Translations under genes and position numbers: made by a program
The notes under the pieces: generated by a model
Told to the model about the DNA's origin: nothing
Seen by the model: only the letters and a program-made list of their open reading frames with translations
The model's database searches: none
DNA from: Gossypium raimondii
Lineage: Eukaryota; Streptophyta; Magnoliopsida; Malvales; Malvaceae
Assembly (NCBI RefSeq): GCF_025698545.1
Contig: NC_068567.1
Coordinates: 2,046,001 to 2,110,000, forward strand
Direction of reading: 5' to 3'
Length of the DNA stretch: 64,000 bases
Shown: positions 32,920-44,715 of the stretch, one piece after another
Position numbering within the stretch: the stretch's first letter is position 1
Layout of the letters: the number at the start of each line of letters is the position of its first letter

Positions 32920-35560
32920 TCAACAATGAACACCAACCAAGTCTAAGCAGTGCTCAAACTTGGTTATAGGAAGTGACTTAGTCATCATATCTGCAGGATT
33001 TTCATGAGTACTAATTTTGCTCACAACAATATCACCACGAGCAATAATATCACGAACAAAATGATACCGAACATCAATGTGTTTTGTTCTCTCATGAAAC
33101 ATTTGATCTTTTGTAAGGAAGATGGCACTCTGACTGTCACAAAATACTGTATTGATTTGAAGGTCTTCATTGAGTTCACTAAAGAGCCCCTTAAACCAAA
33201 TAGCTTCTTTACAAGCTTCAATAATCGCCATGTACTCAGCTTCAGTGGTAGACAAAGTGACTTTAGTTTGCAAAGTGGCTTTCCAACTGATTGCACAACC
33301 TCCGATTGTAAAGACATAACCTGTGAGAGATCTTCTTCTATTGAGGTCTCCAGCAAAATCAGCATCAACATACCCAATGACTCCATCTCTAGTTCTTCCA
33401 AACTGTAAGCAAACATTGGTAGTACCTCGTAAGTATCTTAAAACCCACTGAACTGCTTTCCAATGTTCTTTACCGGGATTCGCCATGTATCGCTCGCGCA
33501 CTAATCGCATATGATAAATCTGGACGTGAAGAAACCATGGCATACATGAGAGATCCTACTGCACTAGAGTATGAAACATGTGACATGTACTCAATCTCAT
33601 CATCTGATTGTAGAGATAAAGCCGATGAAAGTCTGAAATGGGCTGCTAAAGGAGTACTAACAGGCTTAGCATTCTGCATATTGAATCTGGAAAGAACTTT
33701 CTCAATGTACCCTTTCTGACTTAGGTACAATTTACTTGCTTTTCTATCCTTGAGAATCTCCATACCAAGTATCTTCTTTACTGGTCCCAAGTCTTTCATC
33801 TCAAATTCTTCACTTAGTTGAGCTTTGACCTTTCTTATCTCTCCTTTATCTTTTGCTGTTATCAACATGTCATCAACACAAGGGAGTAGATACACAAAAG
33901 AACCATCATTGTTTTTCTTAAAGTGAAAACAACTGTCAAAGCTACTTTTTTTAAAATCATGAGAAGTCATAAATGAATCAAACCTCTTATACCACTGTCT
34001 TGGTGACTGTTTCAAACCGTAAAGGGACTTTTTCAGCAAGCAAACATAGTCCTCTTTTTCTAAGACTGTAAAACCTTCTGGTTGTTGCATGTAAATATCC
34101 TCTTCAAGTTCTCCATGCAAAAATGCAGTTTTTACATCTAACTGCTCAAGCTCTAAATCATGCATGGCTACAATACCAAGCAAAGCTCGAATCAAACTAT
34201 GCTTCACAACTGGAGAGAACACATCTGTGAAATCCACTCCTGGAATTTGACTGTAACCCTTTGCAACAAGCCTTACTTAATATCTGGGTTCTTCAACTCT
34301 TGGAGTCCCCTCTTTCTTTTTAAACACCCATTTTCAATGAACAACCTTTTTACCTTTGGAAAGTTTCACAAGATCCCATGTTTTGTTTTTGTGGAGTGAT
34401 TTCATCTCCTCTTGCATAGCAAACATCCACTTTTCTGAATCTTCACAACTAACCGCCTCAGAATAATTAGATGGCTCTTGGTTTGCATCTATATCTTCAG
34501 CCACATTTAAAGCATAAGCAACTAGATCAGCCTCGGCATACTTCTTTGGAGGTTTAATTTCTCTTCTAGTTCTGTTTTTGGCGATAGAGTATTGTGGTGA
34601 AGAAGCAACTCTATTTTGAATTTTTGTACTGGCTTTAGTAGTTGACTCTGTTGTAGATTCTAGATTAACCTGATGCTCCACCTGCTTTTGATTTTCTTTA
34701 TTGGAAGAGTCTTTAAGAGATAAGTTAGGTAGCATAGCAGTTTCATCAAAAACATCTCTGCTAATCACAACTTTTCTATTTTCAAGACACCATAACTTAT
34801 ACCCTTTTACACCAGCTTTATAACCAAGAAAAATACATTTAATAGATCTCGGTTCCAATTTTCCATTATCAACATGAGCATACGCAGGACAACCAAAGAT
34901 CTTTAAATCAGAATAGTCAGCAGGATTACCAGACCATACCTCTTGTGGAGTCTTTTTCTCAATGGCAACGGATGGAGATCGGTTGATCAAAAAACATGGA
35001 GTAGAGGCTGCTTCTGCCCAAAATGACTTTGATAAGTTGGCATTAGACAACATACATCAAACTTTCTCCATGATCATTCTGTTCATTCGTTCTGCAACGC
35101 CATTTTGCTGTGGAGTAAGACGAACTGTCAAGTGTCTCACAATCCCTTCTGACTTGCACAGTTTATTAAATTCATCAGAACAGAACTCTAAGCCATTGTC
35201 TGTGCGGATGTATTTTATTTGCTTTCTCGTCTGTTTTTCAATCATGGTTTTCCAAGACTTAAATGAGGAAAACACATCACTTTTCTGCTTCAGAAAGAAC
35301 GCCCACACTTTTCTGGAAAATCATCAATAAAAGTTAGCATATAATTAGCTCCACCTCTCGAAGGCACTCTGGATGGCCCCTACAGATCAGAATGAATATA
35401 CTCTAATGTTCCCTTCGTGTTATGGATTCCTCTAGTGAATCAAACTCTCTTTTGCTTCCCAAAAATACAGTGCTCTCAGAACTTCAGTTTGCAAATTCCT
35501 TGCCCATTAAGAAGTCCTCTTTTGCTCAATTCTGCCATGCCATTCTCACTCATATGCCCT
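32920..35560 (-). pseudogene. Copia B integrase, RT and RNase H, interrupted
   Basis: Four open pieces in copia order. 35057-35308 is integrase core (IRTDNGLEFCS, TPQQNGVAERMNR). 34334-35053 is the integrase tail and linker. 33470-34237 is RT ([29 protein letters not shown]). 32920-33543 is RNase H ([36 protein letters not shown]). An Arg codon has become TGA near 35055, a stop lies near 34275 and the frame shifts near 33500. The RT box reads CVDD instead of YVDD. The element cannot encode its own enzymes. Confidence 0.88.
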
Positions 35561-36827
35561 AGGCGCATATGCCAGTAACAGTAGAACCCTGCAAAACATA
35601 TAACTTAGCAGTCTTTCTCTGCCCTTTCATCACAATGAGGGAACCTTTGGAAATCTTCAAAACCCCACTTTCAGCTGTGTATTTGTACCCTTTTGAATCA
35701 AGAGTACTCAAAGAAATTAAATTTCTTTTTAATTCTGGAACATTTCGTACGTCACTGAGTGTTCTGACAACTCCATCAAACATCTTAACTCTGATTGTTC
35801 CAACACCTACAATTCTACATGAAGCATTATGTCCCATCAACACAATACCTTCAGACACTATTTCGTAAGTTGTAAACCAATCCCGATTGGAACTCATGTG
35901 GAAGGTGCAACCCGAATCAAGGATCCACTCCTCGCTCACTTTGGAATTGTCGACAGAAGCGACTAGAAGTTTACCATCGCTGTAATCTTCTACAACATCA
36001 GCTTTACCAGAATTTTCTAGTTGTTTTCCATTTTGATTCGCAGCCTCCCTTTTGATCTTATTCTGTAACTTATAGCACTCAGTTTTAATGTGCCCTTTCT
36101 TCTTGCAAAAGTTACAAGTTTTACCTCTGTTTGAAGACTTTGATCTACCCTTAGATTTACTGCGAGGATTTCGTTCCTGTGTCCTCCCACGATCATCATC
36201 AGCATTCTGATCTTGTCTCCCACGAACAATAAGACCCTCTCCTTGAGAGTCAGTTTTAACCACAAGATGCTTCATCTTATCATACGAGGTTAAAGAATCA
36301 TAAAATTCATCAACTGTGAGAGACTCGCGGCTATATAAAATCGTATCTCTAAAGGATGAATAAGACGGGGGCAACGAACAAAGTAGAATCAACCCTAAAT
36401 CTTCCTTATCATACTGAACCTCCATGGCCTCCAAGTTTGAGAGAATTTGTTTGAACACTGTTAAGTGTTCGTGCACAGATGCACCTTCCTCCAAACGATG
36501 AGCATAAAGACGCTGCTTCATATGTAGCTTGCTAGTTAGATTTTTCGACATACATATCTGTTCCAACCTCTTCCATAATCCAGCGGCAATCTTTTCCTTC
36601 ATCACATCCTGCAAAATTTCGTTAGACAAATGCAGATGTAACTGTGTTAATGCCTTTCGATCCTTGCGCTTCTTCTCTTCTTCCGTCAATGTTGAAGGCA
36701 TCTTATCTACCCCTAGTAGGGCTTCTTCTAAGTCCATCTGTGCAAGAACTGCTTGCATCTTTATCTGCCATAACACAAATCTAGTGTTGCGATCCAACAG
36801 TGAAATTTCGTACTTCAAAGACGCCAT
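35559..36827 (-). pseudogene. Copia B gag and protease, 3'-truncated by a deletion
   Basis: I take the start as the MASLKYE methionine at 36827, because the upstream in-frame Met at 36848 precedes it by seven residues near the PBS. It encodes the gag UBN2-type domain, a CCHC zinc knuckle (CNFCKKKGHIKTEC), the protease motif WILDSGCTFHMS and part of the GAG-pre-integrase region (ELKRNLISLSTLDSKGY). Compared with element C, ~55 bp are missing at 35573/35574, and the frame ends shortly after. Gag and protease look intact up to that point. Confidence 0.85.
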
Positions 36828-36870
36828 TACCGTGATTGAGATGAACAACCCGGAAGCTCTGATACCAATT

Positions 36871-37246
36871 TGTTAAAAATATAATATCGGTAATGACAAT
36901 ATATAACAAAGAAAATAGAAATAGAAAAATAAAGAACACACAGATTTTACGTGGAAACCCTTTCGGGAAAAAAAACCACGGGCAAAGGAGGAGAAAATTC
37001 ACTATGTCGAATTCAAATCAATTACAAGAGGAGTAGACTATGCCTATTTATAGGCTTGTAAACCTTATTCTAATAGGAGTGGAACTCCTTATTCTAATAA
37101 TATCAAATAGATGGAGTTTAATAAGGTTTAAAAAACCTTATTCTAAAATAAAATAAAAGAAGTATAATTCTATAGGGATTTTACTTTTATTTTATTTCAC
37201 CACAGTATTTAATTTAAATAAGGATTTGTGTCACTTAACTCTAACA
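36871..37246 (-). repeat. Copia B 5' LTR
   Basis: 376 bases beside the PBS, matching the 3' LTR at about 98% by my count. Confidence 0.93.
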
Positions 37247-37251
37247 CAAAC

Positions 37252-37475
37252 AATATTTTCAGATAATGAAATGTCTTCAACTTTGGCAATAGCAAGTATT
37301 GATCATGGTGACATGTTTAGAGCTTGGTGGTGAGTGTTAGCTTTGATGTTGAGTATTTGTTTTTCAATTATAGGAAATGTTTCATTGTGGTATTTATAAA
37401 TAGTTCCTTTGAATGATGTTCTTGTTGTATTTACAACAGATCAATTTGAATGAAGCAAAAAAAAAAAAAAAAAAA
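37252..37475 (+). mobile_element. LINE RNase H fragment, 3' part with poly(A)
   Basis: Continues 32138-32439 after copia B. It carries the 60-bp deletion at ~37264 and ends with a 19-A tract at 37457-37475, as in unit 1. Confidence 0.85.
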
Positions 37476-38038
37476 TTCTCACTAGTCTTTTGAATTTCTT
37501 CAAATGAAGAAATTCATGAGAAATGAGTTACAGTTTAAAGTTATTTATATAATAATAATATATTATATGAATGAGAAAAATAATAATATTTAAAACAATG
37601 AGGTAGTCATTCAAAGATAATTCAAAACTTTACTCCCCTTTGCAAATGAACGATGTTGATTCTAATACAGTACTAAGACGTTGGCTGACATTCATACTAA
37701 TACGTCGGCATCCAATCACCATAACTAAAATTTTGTTTCAAATGCAAGTTTATTACAATTCATTCTAATACAGTAATAAGATGTTGGAATTTGTACCAAG
37801 ACATTGACATCCATTGGCAATAACTGTTTCAAAACGCAAGTTTATTTTTCGAATACAATTTTGGCAGCCGTACTAAGAGGTGTGCTTTGTTGATGCTTTG
37901 TCAAAGGTTGGAGTAGATACAGTATTTATTATTCATCATAATATGAAGAACAAGTTTATTCTAAACAAAAACTTTAAGATAAAATGTATTACTAAGTATA
38001 CATCATAATAATGAACGAGATTAAAATTTCTTCTTCTA
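37476..38038. other. 3' flank of BBE4
   Basis: Nearly identical to 28227-28788. No gene seen. Confidence 0.7.
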
Positions 38039-39646
38039 TCAATGAAAATGAGGAGGAATACTTTGTTCATGCTTGAAGAAATTTTCTGGATCAACCTTTG
38101 TCTTGACAGAAACTAATCTATCAAAATTATTCTTAAAATATTTACGGCCCCACACGCTTGCTTGCTTATAACTTGCCTTGCCATCATCATTATTTCTTCC
38201 AATATCGAGATCTCTGTAATTAACATACGCTGCTCGTGGAGATTTTGAAACAAAAGGACCCATGTAGCTATAAAGTTTCCTCATCCAGCTTATATATCTT
38301 TGAGATCTAATGTTTTCCTCTTCTTGCCAACCGATGTTGTAGTGTATCTTGTATAAGGTGCCTTTTCGATGGGGGAATGGAGTTTCTGTCTCTGAGATCT
38401 CGTCCATCATTCCACCGTAAGCTATAAAAGTTTGAACTGCTGAGATTGCTTCGTCGACCTCGAGAAGTTGGGGCCATAGCCCTTGTAATGCTATTTCAGG
38501 CACCGGTTCATTCACGTAATCAGATTTTGATTTGAATGAAGGAGGAAGAAGGGACCTATTCCTTTCGAGCAAAGCCTCCGATGTTTCATTTGAAAGTCCG
38601 TTTATGAACAATACAGATTCAATCCAAGTCATCTCAATGAAATCTTCCTTAACAAGCCCAAGCTCAGGGAATCGTTCTTGCATCAATGGAATCAGCTCAT
38701 TGGCACCACCTTGGAATACTGAAGTAAAGGTGACTAGAACCGTCCTTGTCTCATTTTCACTGGCTTTCCACGCTGATATCGCAACGAGTGAGTATACATC
38801 ATTTGGAAGATTGGGTGCAACGTATTGCCAACGATGAAGAAGCTGTGTTGCATTTTGTTCCAAGGTCCTGCCTACTGAGAAAACAGTCACAATTGACGGA
38901 ACATGAACCAGCTTTATTTTCCATGAAAGAACGATCCCGAAGCTTCCCCCTCCGCCTCCTCGAATGGCCCAAAACAGATCTTCCCCCATCGATCTTCTAT
39001 CAAGAACTCTCCCACTAGCATCGACAAACTGCGCATCGATTACATTATCCGCCGCGAGACCGTATTTTCGGGACAATAAACCATCGCCTCCACCGCTAAT
39101 GAACCCACCAATTCCTACAGTGTAGCCATGAGCCCCTGGGAAGGTAAGGTTCGTGCTTCTTTCATTGATTCTGTAGTATACTTCACCCACGATTGCACCT
39201 GATTGAACCCACACCTCTTCGTTTTCGACATCGACCTCTACCGATTTAAAATGAACCAAATCGATAACAACAAATGGGACATGGGAGACATAAGAAAGAC
39301 CTTCGTAGTCATGACCACCACTTCGAGTTCTGATTTGGAGGCCATGCTTTTTGGAGCAACGAATCGTTGCTTGAACATGGGAAATGTTCAATGGTGTTAC
39401 AATAACCAATGGTTTCGGGGTATTTGGCGTTGAGAACCTGTGATTCCTAATGGAAGATTCCAAAACTGCCGAATATGATGAGTTTGTTTCAGTGTAAGTA
39501 ACTTTAGAAATGGAAGAGGATTCATCGGGATGATATGAAGAAAGGCAATCAAGAAAATCATCATGGCTGTTAGCTGAAACATTAACCCATGACAATGAGC
39601 AAACAACAACGAAAAGCAATGGCAAAGAACGGTGAAGGGACTTCAT
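38039..39646 (-). CDS. BBE4: intact BBE-like oxidoreductase, Cys-less, Asp in GGGDG
   Basis: A single-exon gene of 535 residues, the intact sister of BBE3. The signal peptide is 1-25 and the Cys34/Cys97 pair is present. His112 in RSGGHDYEGL keeps Tyr114, which BBE1, 2, 5 and 6 have as Phe. The second FAD-linking site is Gly174 (GAHGYTVG), so only monocovalent FAD is expected. Val177 is kept, and Phe182 replaces the usual His. GGGDG has Asp188 where the family has Tyr/Phe. His435 is at the variable site and Tyr474 is in YVNYRDLD. The unbroken frame and conserved structural residues argue that it is expressed and folded, but the active-site chemistry is probably unlike that of characterised BBE-like enzymes. 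The substrate is unknown. Confidence 0.94.
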   Translation of the reverse strand: MKSLHRSLPLLFVVVCSLSWVNVSANSHDDFLDCLSSYHPDESSSISKVTYTETNSSYSAVLESSIRNHRFSTPNTPKPLVIVTPLNISHVQATIRCSKKHGLQIRTRSGGHDYEGLSYVSHVPFVVIDLVHFKSVEVDVENEEVWVQSGAIVGEVYYRINERSTNLTFPGAHGYTVGIGGFISGGGDGLLSRKYGLAADNVIDAQFVDASGRVLDRRSMGEDLFWAIRGGGGGSFGIVLSWKIKLVHVPSIVTVFSVGRTLEQNATQLLHRWQYVAPNLPNDVYSLVAISAWKASENETRTVLVTFTSVFQGGANELIPLMQERFPELGLVKEDFIEMTWIESVLFINGLSNETSEALLERNRSLLPPSFKSKSDYVNEPVPEIALQGLWPQLLEVDEAISAVQTFIAYGGMMDEISETETPFPHRKGTLYKIHYNIGWQEEENIRSQRYISWMRKLYSYMGPFVSKSPRAAYVNYRDLDIGRNNDDGKASYKQASVWGRKYFKNNFDRLVSVKTKVDPENFFKHEQSIPPHFH

Positions 39647-39694
39647 GTTTTATGAAACTGATGACTTTGCGAAGATTTCAATTAGATATTTCCT

Positions 39695-39723
39695 TATTTA
39701 TAGAGACAATGCTTTGAGCCGCC
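39695..39723 (-). promoter_or_regulatory. BBE4 core promoter: TATA box and GCC-box
   Basis: TATAAATA (39695-39702, sense) and AGCCGCC (39717-39723, + strand) at the same spacing as in BBE3. One TTGAC W-box core lies near 39796-39801. Confidence 0.6.
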
Positions 39724-39814
39724 ATGTGAAGAAAACTGAAGTTTCTTAGCTGGCGTGAGCGGTATAAGTTTGACACGGAAAAAGCGTGTATTTGAAGTCA
39801 ACTGTCGACTGTTG

Positions 39815-41651
39815 TATTCGGAAAAGCTATACATGTAGATGGAAAATTAAATCTTTGACTAATTATAGCATACGTGCTCTGAATGTTCACGCATCGTAGT
39901 ACTATTGGGTTTCGTGTAATGATAATATGGGGAGAAACTTGGGACAAGGTGGATTTAAATGAGTTGAAAGTTCCTTTTTTGTTATGTTATGGATGAACTT
40001 TGGTAGAAATTTTAAACGAAAAAAGAAAATTCGTGATGAGATTGAAGGGTAAGAAAATAAGAAAGATATTTTGCTTTTTCAAGGTCTCAAGAACTAGTTC
40101 TTCAAATTTGAAAATAATAGAATCTAAAAATGAAATATAAAAAAGTGGATTAATTCTTTTTAATGTGATTTTTTTTATAATTTAAATTATAATAGAAATG
40201 AAACAATTTTAGAAAACATAAATATGTTATAATAATCAAACAATTTTATGAAACATACATATATGGCTTCGCCTGCCCTTAATGGTGCCTCTCTCCTGGC
40301 CCTTATAAAATTTTAAGGTAAATTACCCTTAGTAATTAGAAATTTAGGTTATTTTTATTTGTATTAGTCAGATTTTCTGTATTAATTTTATCACTATGGT
40401 TAATTAAATTGATCAAATCGATCATTCCACCATTAAATTCACTATTTCATCAATTAAATTGATCAAATCGATCTCTCCACCATTAAATTCACTATTTCAT
40501 CGTTAAATCCATTTATTTTATTTCAGAATTTGTTTTTGTTTTTCCCTTTCCTTAGAATGATGTTATGTTTATATGTATTTGAATTATAACCTATGATACT
40601 ATGATGAATACAATATTGATTTGTACTTTAATAATGATTAATAACAAGAAAGCAGTGTCGAATAGGGTTACAAGTATAATTAACATGTTATAAGGTTAGA
40701 TATATTTGAGTTTATTAGCACTAGGCGCACTTCGATTTACTCTTGTACTCTCAGAGAGTGAGAGAGTTTTCTAATTCCCAGAGGGTCGAGTACAAAATAT
40801 CTGCTCCAATTCCTATAGGGTCGTGAGCATATATTGGTATACTGATCCATGTACTTCTCCTTGAATCCAAAATCGGTTAATAGGAGCAAAAGAATGAAAA
40901 TGATATGTGATTATAATGTAAAGTGTTATGTGATTGTATATGAAATTGATATATGGCCAAACTATGATAACTAAACTTGGTTATTGGTACATGAAAATCA
41001 GATGCAAATTTCTTGAGGATACATCAGTACTTTGTGATTCGAATAATGAAATGGTATGATGAAAATGAGATACTATGTACACGATGTGTAAACTTTGAGA
41101 AAGTTGTAAGCCAGAATACCCTAAGGGAGGCATGATACAATGATCCATTTATATTGGGTTATTGTTGAGTGTGGTACTTAATTGATGATATGTTCTAATG
41201 TTTAAGTTATGTTTTCATTACTTAAAATTATTATGCTTTGAACAAATCATATTAGTATCACTAAGCTTGCAATGCTCAACATGCAGATGCGTTTGTTTTC
41301 ATGCATCGATGATCAATAGATACTTTGATACATTGTGGGACTTCGGACACATCCTAAGCCTTGCAACCCAGCTCAGACAATGTTTGTAGTCTTTTATCTA
41401 TAGGTTGTTAATGTCATTATGGGTCTTATATGCTATTTTGTCTACTTTGGTAGACTTGGATATATTTTGGACCTAGAAGGGTCCTAAAGTTGAGTTTTGA
41501 ATCTTGATCATGATGAATTTATATATGTTAATATGTATAACTTTTATATGTTCATGTGTTGGTATGATGCATTAGAAGCTATATATGGATTTTTCATGTT
41601 TTAAATGTGTTTATGATGGTTTAATTTATGTATATTGATTGATATTATGTT
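39815..41651. other. Upstream region of BBE4 without a gene
   Basis: Parallel to 30575-32130, including the distal block and the 54-bp direct repeat (about 40405-40510). It then has ~280 bp (41370-41651) absent from unit 1 but present twice near 59220 and 59700. The frame at 41198-41389 is fortuitous. Confidence 0.5.
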
Positions 41652-43096
41652 TTTAACAGCCTAATTTTGACTCTAATCGGACAAAGTGGTTTTGGGACCG
41701 CAAATTCGAGTTAGAAAAATATTTTAATGTTATTTTTAGTATTTGCAGTATGTGAATTAATATGTGTGAAAATTTCGTATGAAAATTTGATCGTTTGAGT
41801 GCTCAATTTGATAAAATGACTTAATTGCGTAAAATAAAAATTTAGGGGTCAAATCTAAAAGCACTCAATTGTTGTTGTCTTTTAAAAATGGGGGTCTTAA
41901 ATGACAATTAGGCCATTTAAATGATAGTGGGTGACTATGGACAACTTTATCCTTATGTTAAATGAAATATAAATTATTTAATAAAGGTTAATAAGGTAAA
42001 TAAATAAAATATTAATATATGTTAATTAAAAAAACAAAGTAAAAATTCAATTGTTATCATCTATGTTTAGCTCGATTTTTGATAATTTTTACGTTTTTGA
42101 GATCGTTGCTGTGAATACTTCAAAACACAAGTCTTATTTTTGTGAATTGTTGATGATTTTGAAATGTGCCATTGATGAATGCTTAAGCTTTGTGATAGTT
42201 GATGGTGAAAAATGAAAGATATGTGAAAGATTAACATGCTTTGTCTTTGAATTTTTGGTGAAATTGAGTAATTAGGGCTAAATTGTGAAATTAAATTTTT
42301 GAGGGACTAAAATGTGAAATAAATAAAATGTGTGGACTTTTATGAGCACTAGGTACATTCAGCCCTTGTATAGTGTGGAAGAATTTTGTGTATTTTGTGT
42401 TTTATGTAATAGGGACTAAATTGCAAAAAGTGTAAATGTTAGGGGCAAAATAGTAATTTTTCCATTTATGTGTTTTTGGACTAAATTGAATGTGATAATA
42501 TTTAAACTAGCTCATTTTGAATATATTTAGATAAAGAACCAAAGAAATCGGAGTTGGATCAGGGAAAAGCTAAAGTTGTCGACTAATCATCCGGTTTCGA
42601 TTTTACACTGTCCGAGGTAAGTCTATTAGCAATTAAAAGTTATTAAGTTAATATTTATACATGTATACTAATTGTATTTTGTGTTGAGCTATAATTAAAA
42701 GTATATTGATTGAATAAATTTTGAAGTATGGATGATATTTATATATATAGCATGTTCAAATATACAAGTATAATCTTGTATAAATTTATGGGTTGAAATA
42801 AAGGTAAGAAATGTATATAAGTATAGTTGATATTTGAATAAGCATGTATATATATATGTGTGTAAATTTCTTGTATTGAATTTAGGTAAGAAAGTTATTT
42901 ATGCATATGTTAGATTCGAATATATATGCAAATACATGAACAAGTCTTGAATTTAGAAAAAGGTATGAGTATGTATATATGTATATGTATATATAAATAT
43001 GTATATAATGCTCGAATATATATACATATATATATTGTATATGTATGAATTCTTGGTTTTAATCAAAGGTATGTATAACATATATATATTAGGTTC

Positions 43097-43098
<2 letters not shown>

Positions 43099-43139
<41 letters not shown>
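43099..43139. repeat. (AT)n microsatellite
   Basis: About 20 uninterrupted AT units. Weaker 'tatgtata' arrays extend from 42840 to 43300, and another (AT) run is at about 44071-44094. The Tyr/Ile-rich frames here are artefacts of the repeat. Confidence 0.9.
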
Positions 43140-43141
<2 letters not shown>

Positions 43142-43499
43142 TATATACATGTATAAACTCTTGGATTTGATTAAAGATATGTAACTCATGATTGTATATG
43201 TAGTTTGAATAGGTATGTATATGTGAGTTGTAATTTATATGCATATGCTATATTTGAATGAGCATACTTACATATATGTATATATTCTTTTATTGAATTT
43301 AGGAAGGACATTTATATAAGTTTATATGAGATTCGATTATGCGGTATACATGTATATGTTCTTGTAATGAATTTAAGTATGAAATTTATATATGTATATG
43401 GAAGATTCGATTATGTATATATATTCATGTAAAAGTTTTTGAATGTAATTGAAGGTATGAAATTATTAGTTTGGATCATTATAAGGTGATCTAATGTTT

Positions 43500-43665
43500 C
43501 AGAGTACTTTACATCTAGTAGGTTTGATGCTGGTGAAATATTTCAGACTTTATGTCTAGTAGGCTTAATGCCGGTGAAACAATTCGGACTATAAGTCTAG
43601 CAGGCTAAAAGCCAGTGTACTGAATCAGGTTTTAAAACCTAACAGGTTAAGTGCCGGTGAATCTG
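43500..43665. repeat. Four-unit ~41-bp tandem repeat inside the solo LTR
   Basis: Imperfect units of the type 'tttatgtctagtaggctta' + 'atgccggtgaaac' repeat four times. Confidence 0.75.
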
Positions 43666-44715
43666 TTTATATTATGTGTTTAAATATGATGGATATGCAT
43701 ATGAATTATTTCATATGTATTTGAAGAACATGTATATACATTTGGTGATAATACTTGTTAGGCATATGTATATATGCATTCAGCTATTCATGTTTAAAGT
43801 GTATATATATTCGGTGATAATATTTGTTATGTGTATAAGCATTCGGTTATTCATGTTTAAAGTGTATATGCATTCAATGATAATATTTGTTAAGCATATA
43901 TGTATATACACATTTGGCTATTAGAGTTTTAAATCAGTATATGCATTTGGTTTTAAGTGTTGATAATTAAGTATGCATTTGACTATATATAAATTATATG
44001 TAAGTGTATTTGGTTATAAGATTTTGATGAGTATTTATATATACAATTGGTTGTATGCATGTTGTTTTATATATATATATATATATATATATGTACTCAT
44101 TGATATGAATTCTATGATTTCATATATTTGGTTATAAATAAGATGATTATGAATAGCAATTATTCAAATGATAACATATATGGTATATTGCGAATTCATT
44201 AAGTGTACCAGGAAATTATATAATTATTTATATATATTTTAGTTATGTTATAGACTTACTAAGCTATAAAAGCTTACTTTGTTTGTTTATGTCTTTCTGG
44301 TTTTTTTTTTTAGACTTAAAGATCAAGCTTCAAATTCGGGGATCGTCAGCAAGGTCATCACTCTATCTACTGTCTCGGTATTAAAATATTTAAATTTTAA
44401 GTTATGGCATGTACAGGCTAGGTAATGTTTTGAAGGTCGTACTTCTATATATATTGTATATGATATTAATAGCCATACGAAAATGGCTTATTTTCTTATG
44501 GTTTATTTGTATTGTAATGTCTTTATTTTGTTTAAATTGGTCAAAACAGAAGCTTAAAATTTTGCATGTTTAATATTAGACCTAGTTTATTATATATAAC
44601 TGTAAAAAAAAAAAAATTGAACTTTAATGAATGTTTGTTTTGATTTGTGTTTTGATTAGTAATGCCTTTTAACCCTAATTCGGCGACGGATATGGGTTAG
44701 GGGTGTTACAATGTT

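Larger units (their letters stand above)
32440..37246 (-). mobile_element. Copia element B: young-looking Ty1/copia, TNT1/Tork-like
   Basis: A 4,807-bp element. Both LTRs are 376 bp, TGTTA...TAACA, differing by about six substitutions and two one-base indels by eye. The target duplication CAAAC is at 32435-32439 and 37247-37251, and unit 1 of the duplication (near 27943) is the empty site. The PBS (36856-36867) reads TGGTATCAGAGC on the sense strand, matching initiator tRNA-Met. The PPT reads AAGGTGGAGAT beside the 3' LTR. Despite the similar LTRs the pol frame has several lesions. It is the same family as element C. Confidence 0.95.
32138..41368. repeat. Tandem segmental duplication, unit 2 (contains BBE4)
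   Basis: Second copy of the 27641-32137 unit, enlarged by copia element B (32440-37246) inserted in its LINE segment. Relative to unit 1 it lacks 60 bp of LINE at ~37264 (between two 'agata' repeats). Beyond ~41368 the sequence continues into flank that unit 1 lacks. Confidence 0.88.
41652..44710 (-). mobile_element. 3.06-kb solo-LTR-like insertion
   Basis: Noncoding DNA bounded by a 5-bp target duplication ATGTT (41647-41651 and 44711-44715). The uninterrupted sequence 'gatattatgttagcataag' survives near 59990-60005. Read on the minus strand it starts TGTAACACCCCTAACCC and ends GGCTGTTAAA (canonical ...TTACA with one change), typical of plant gypsy LTR ends. It has no internal coding region, PBS or PPT, so a solo LTR is the simplest reading; a non-autonomous element is the alternative. 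It contains AT-rich microsatellites and a short tandem repeat. Confidence 0.8.

Noticed and set aside
42953-43189. Tyr/Ile-rich frames on both strands
   Set aside because: Produced by (AT)n and 'tatgtata' repeats; no coding signal.
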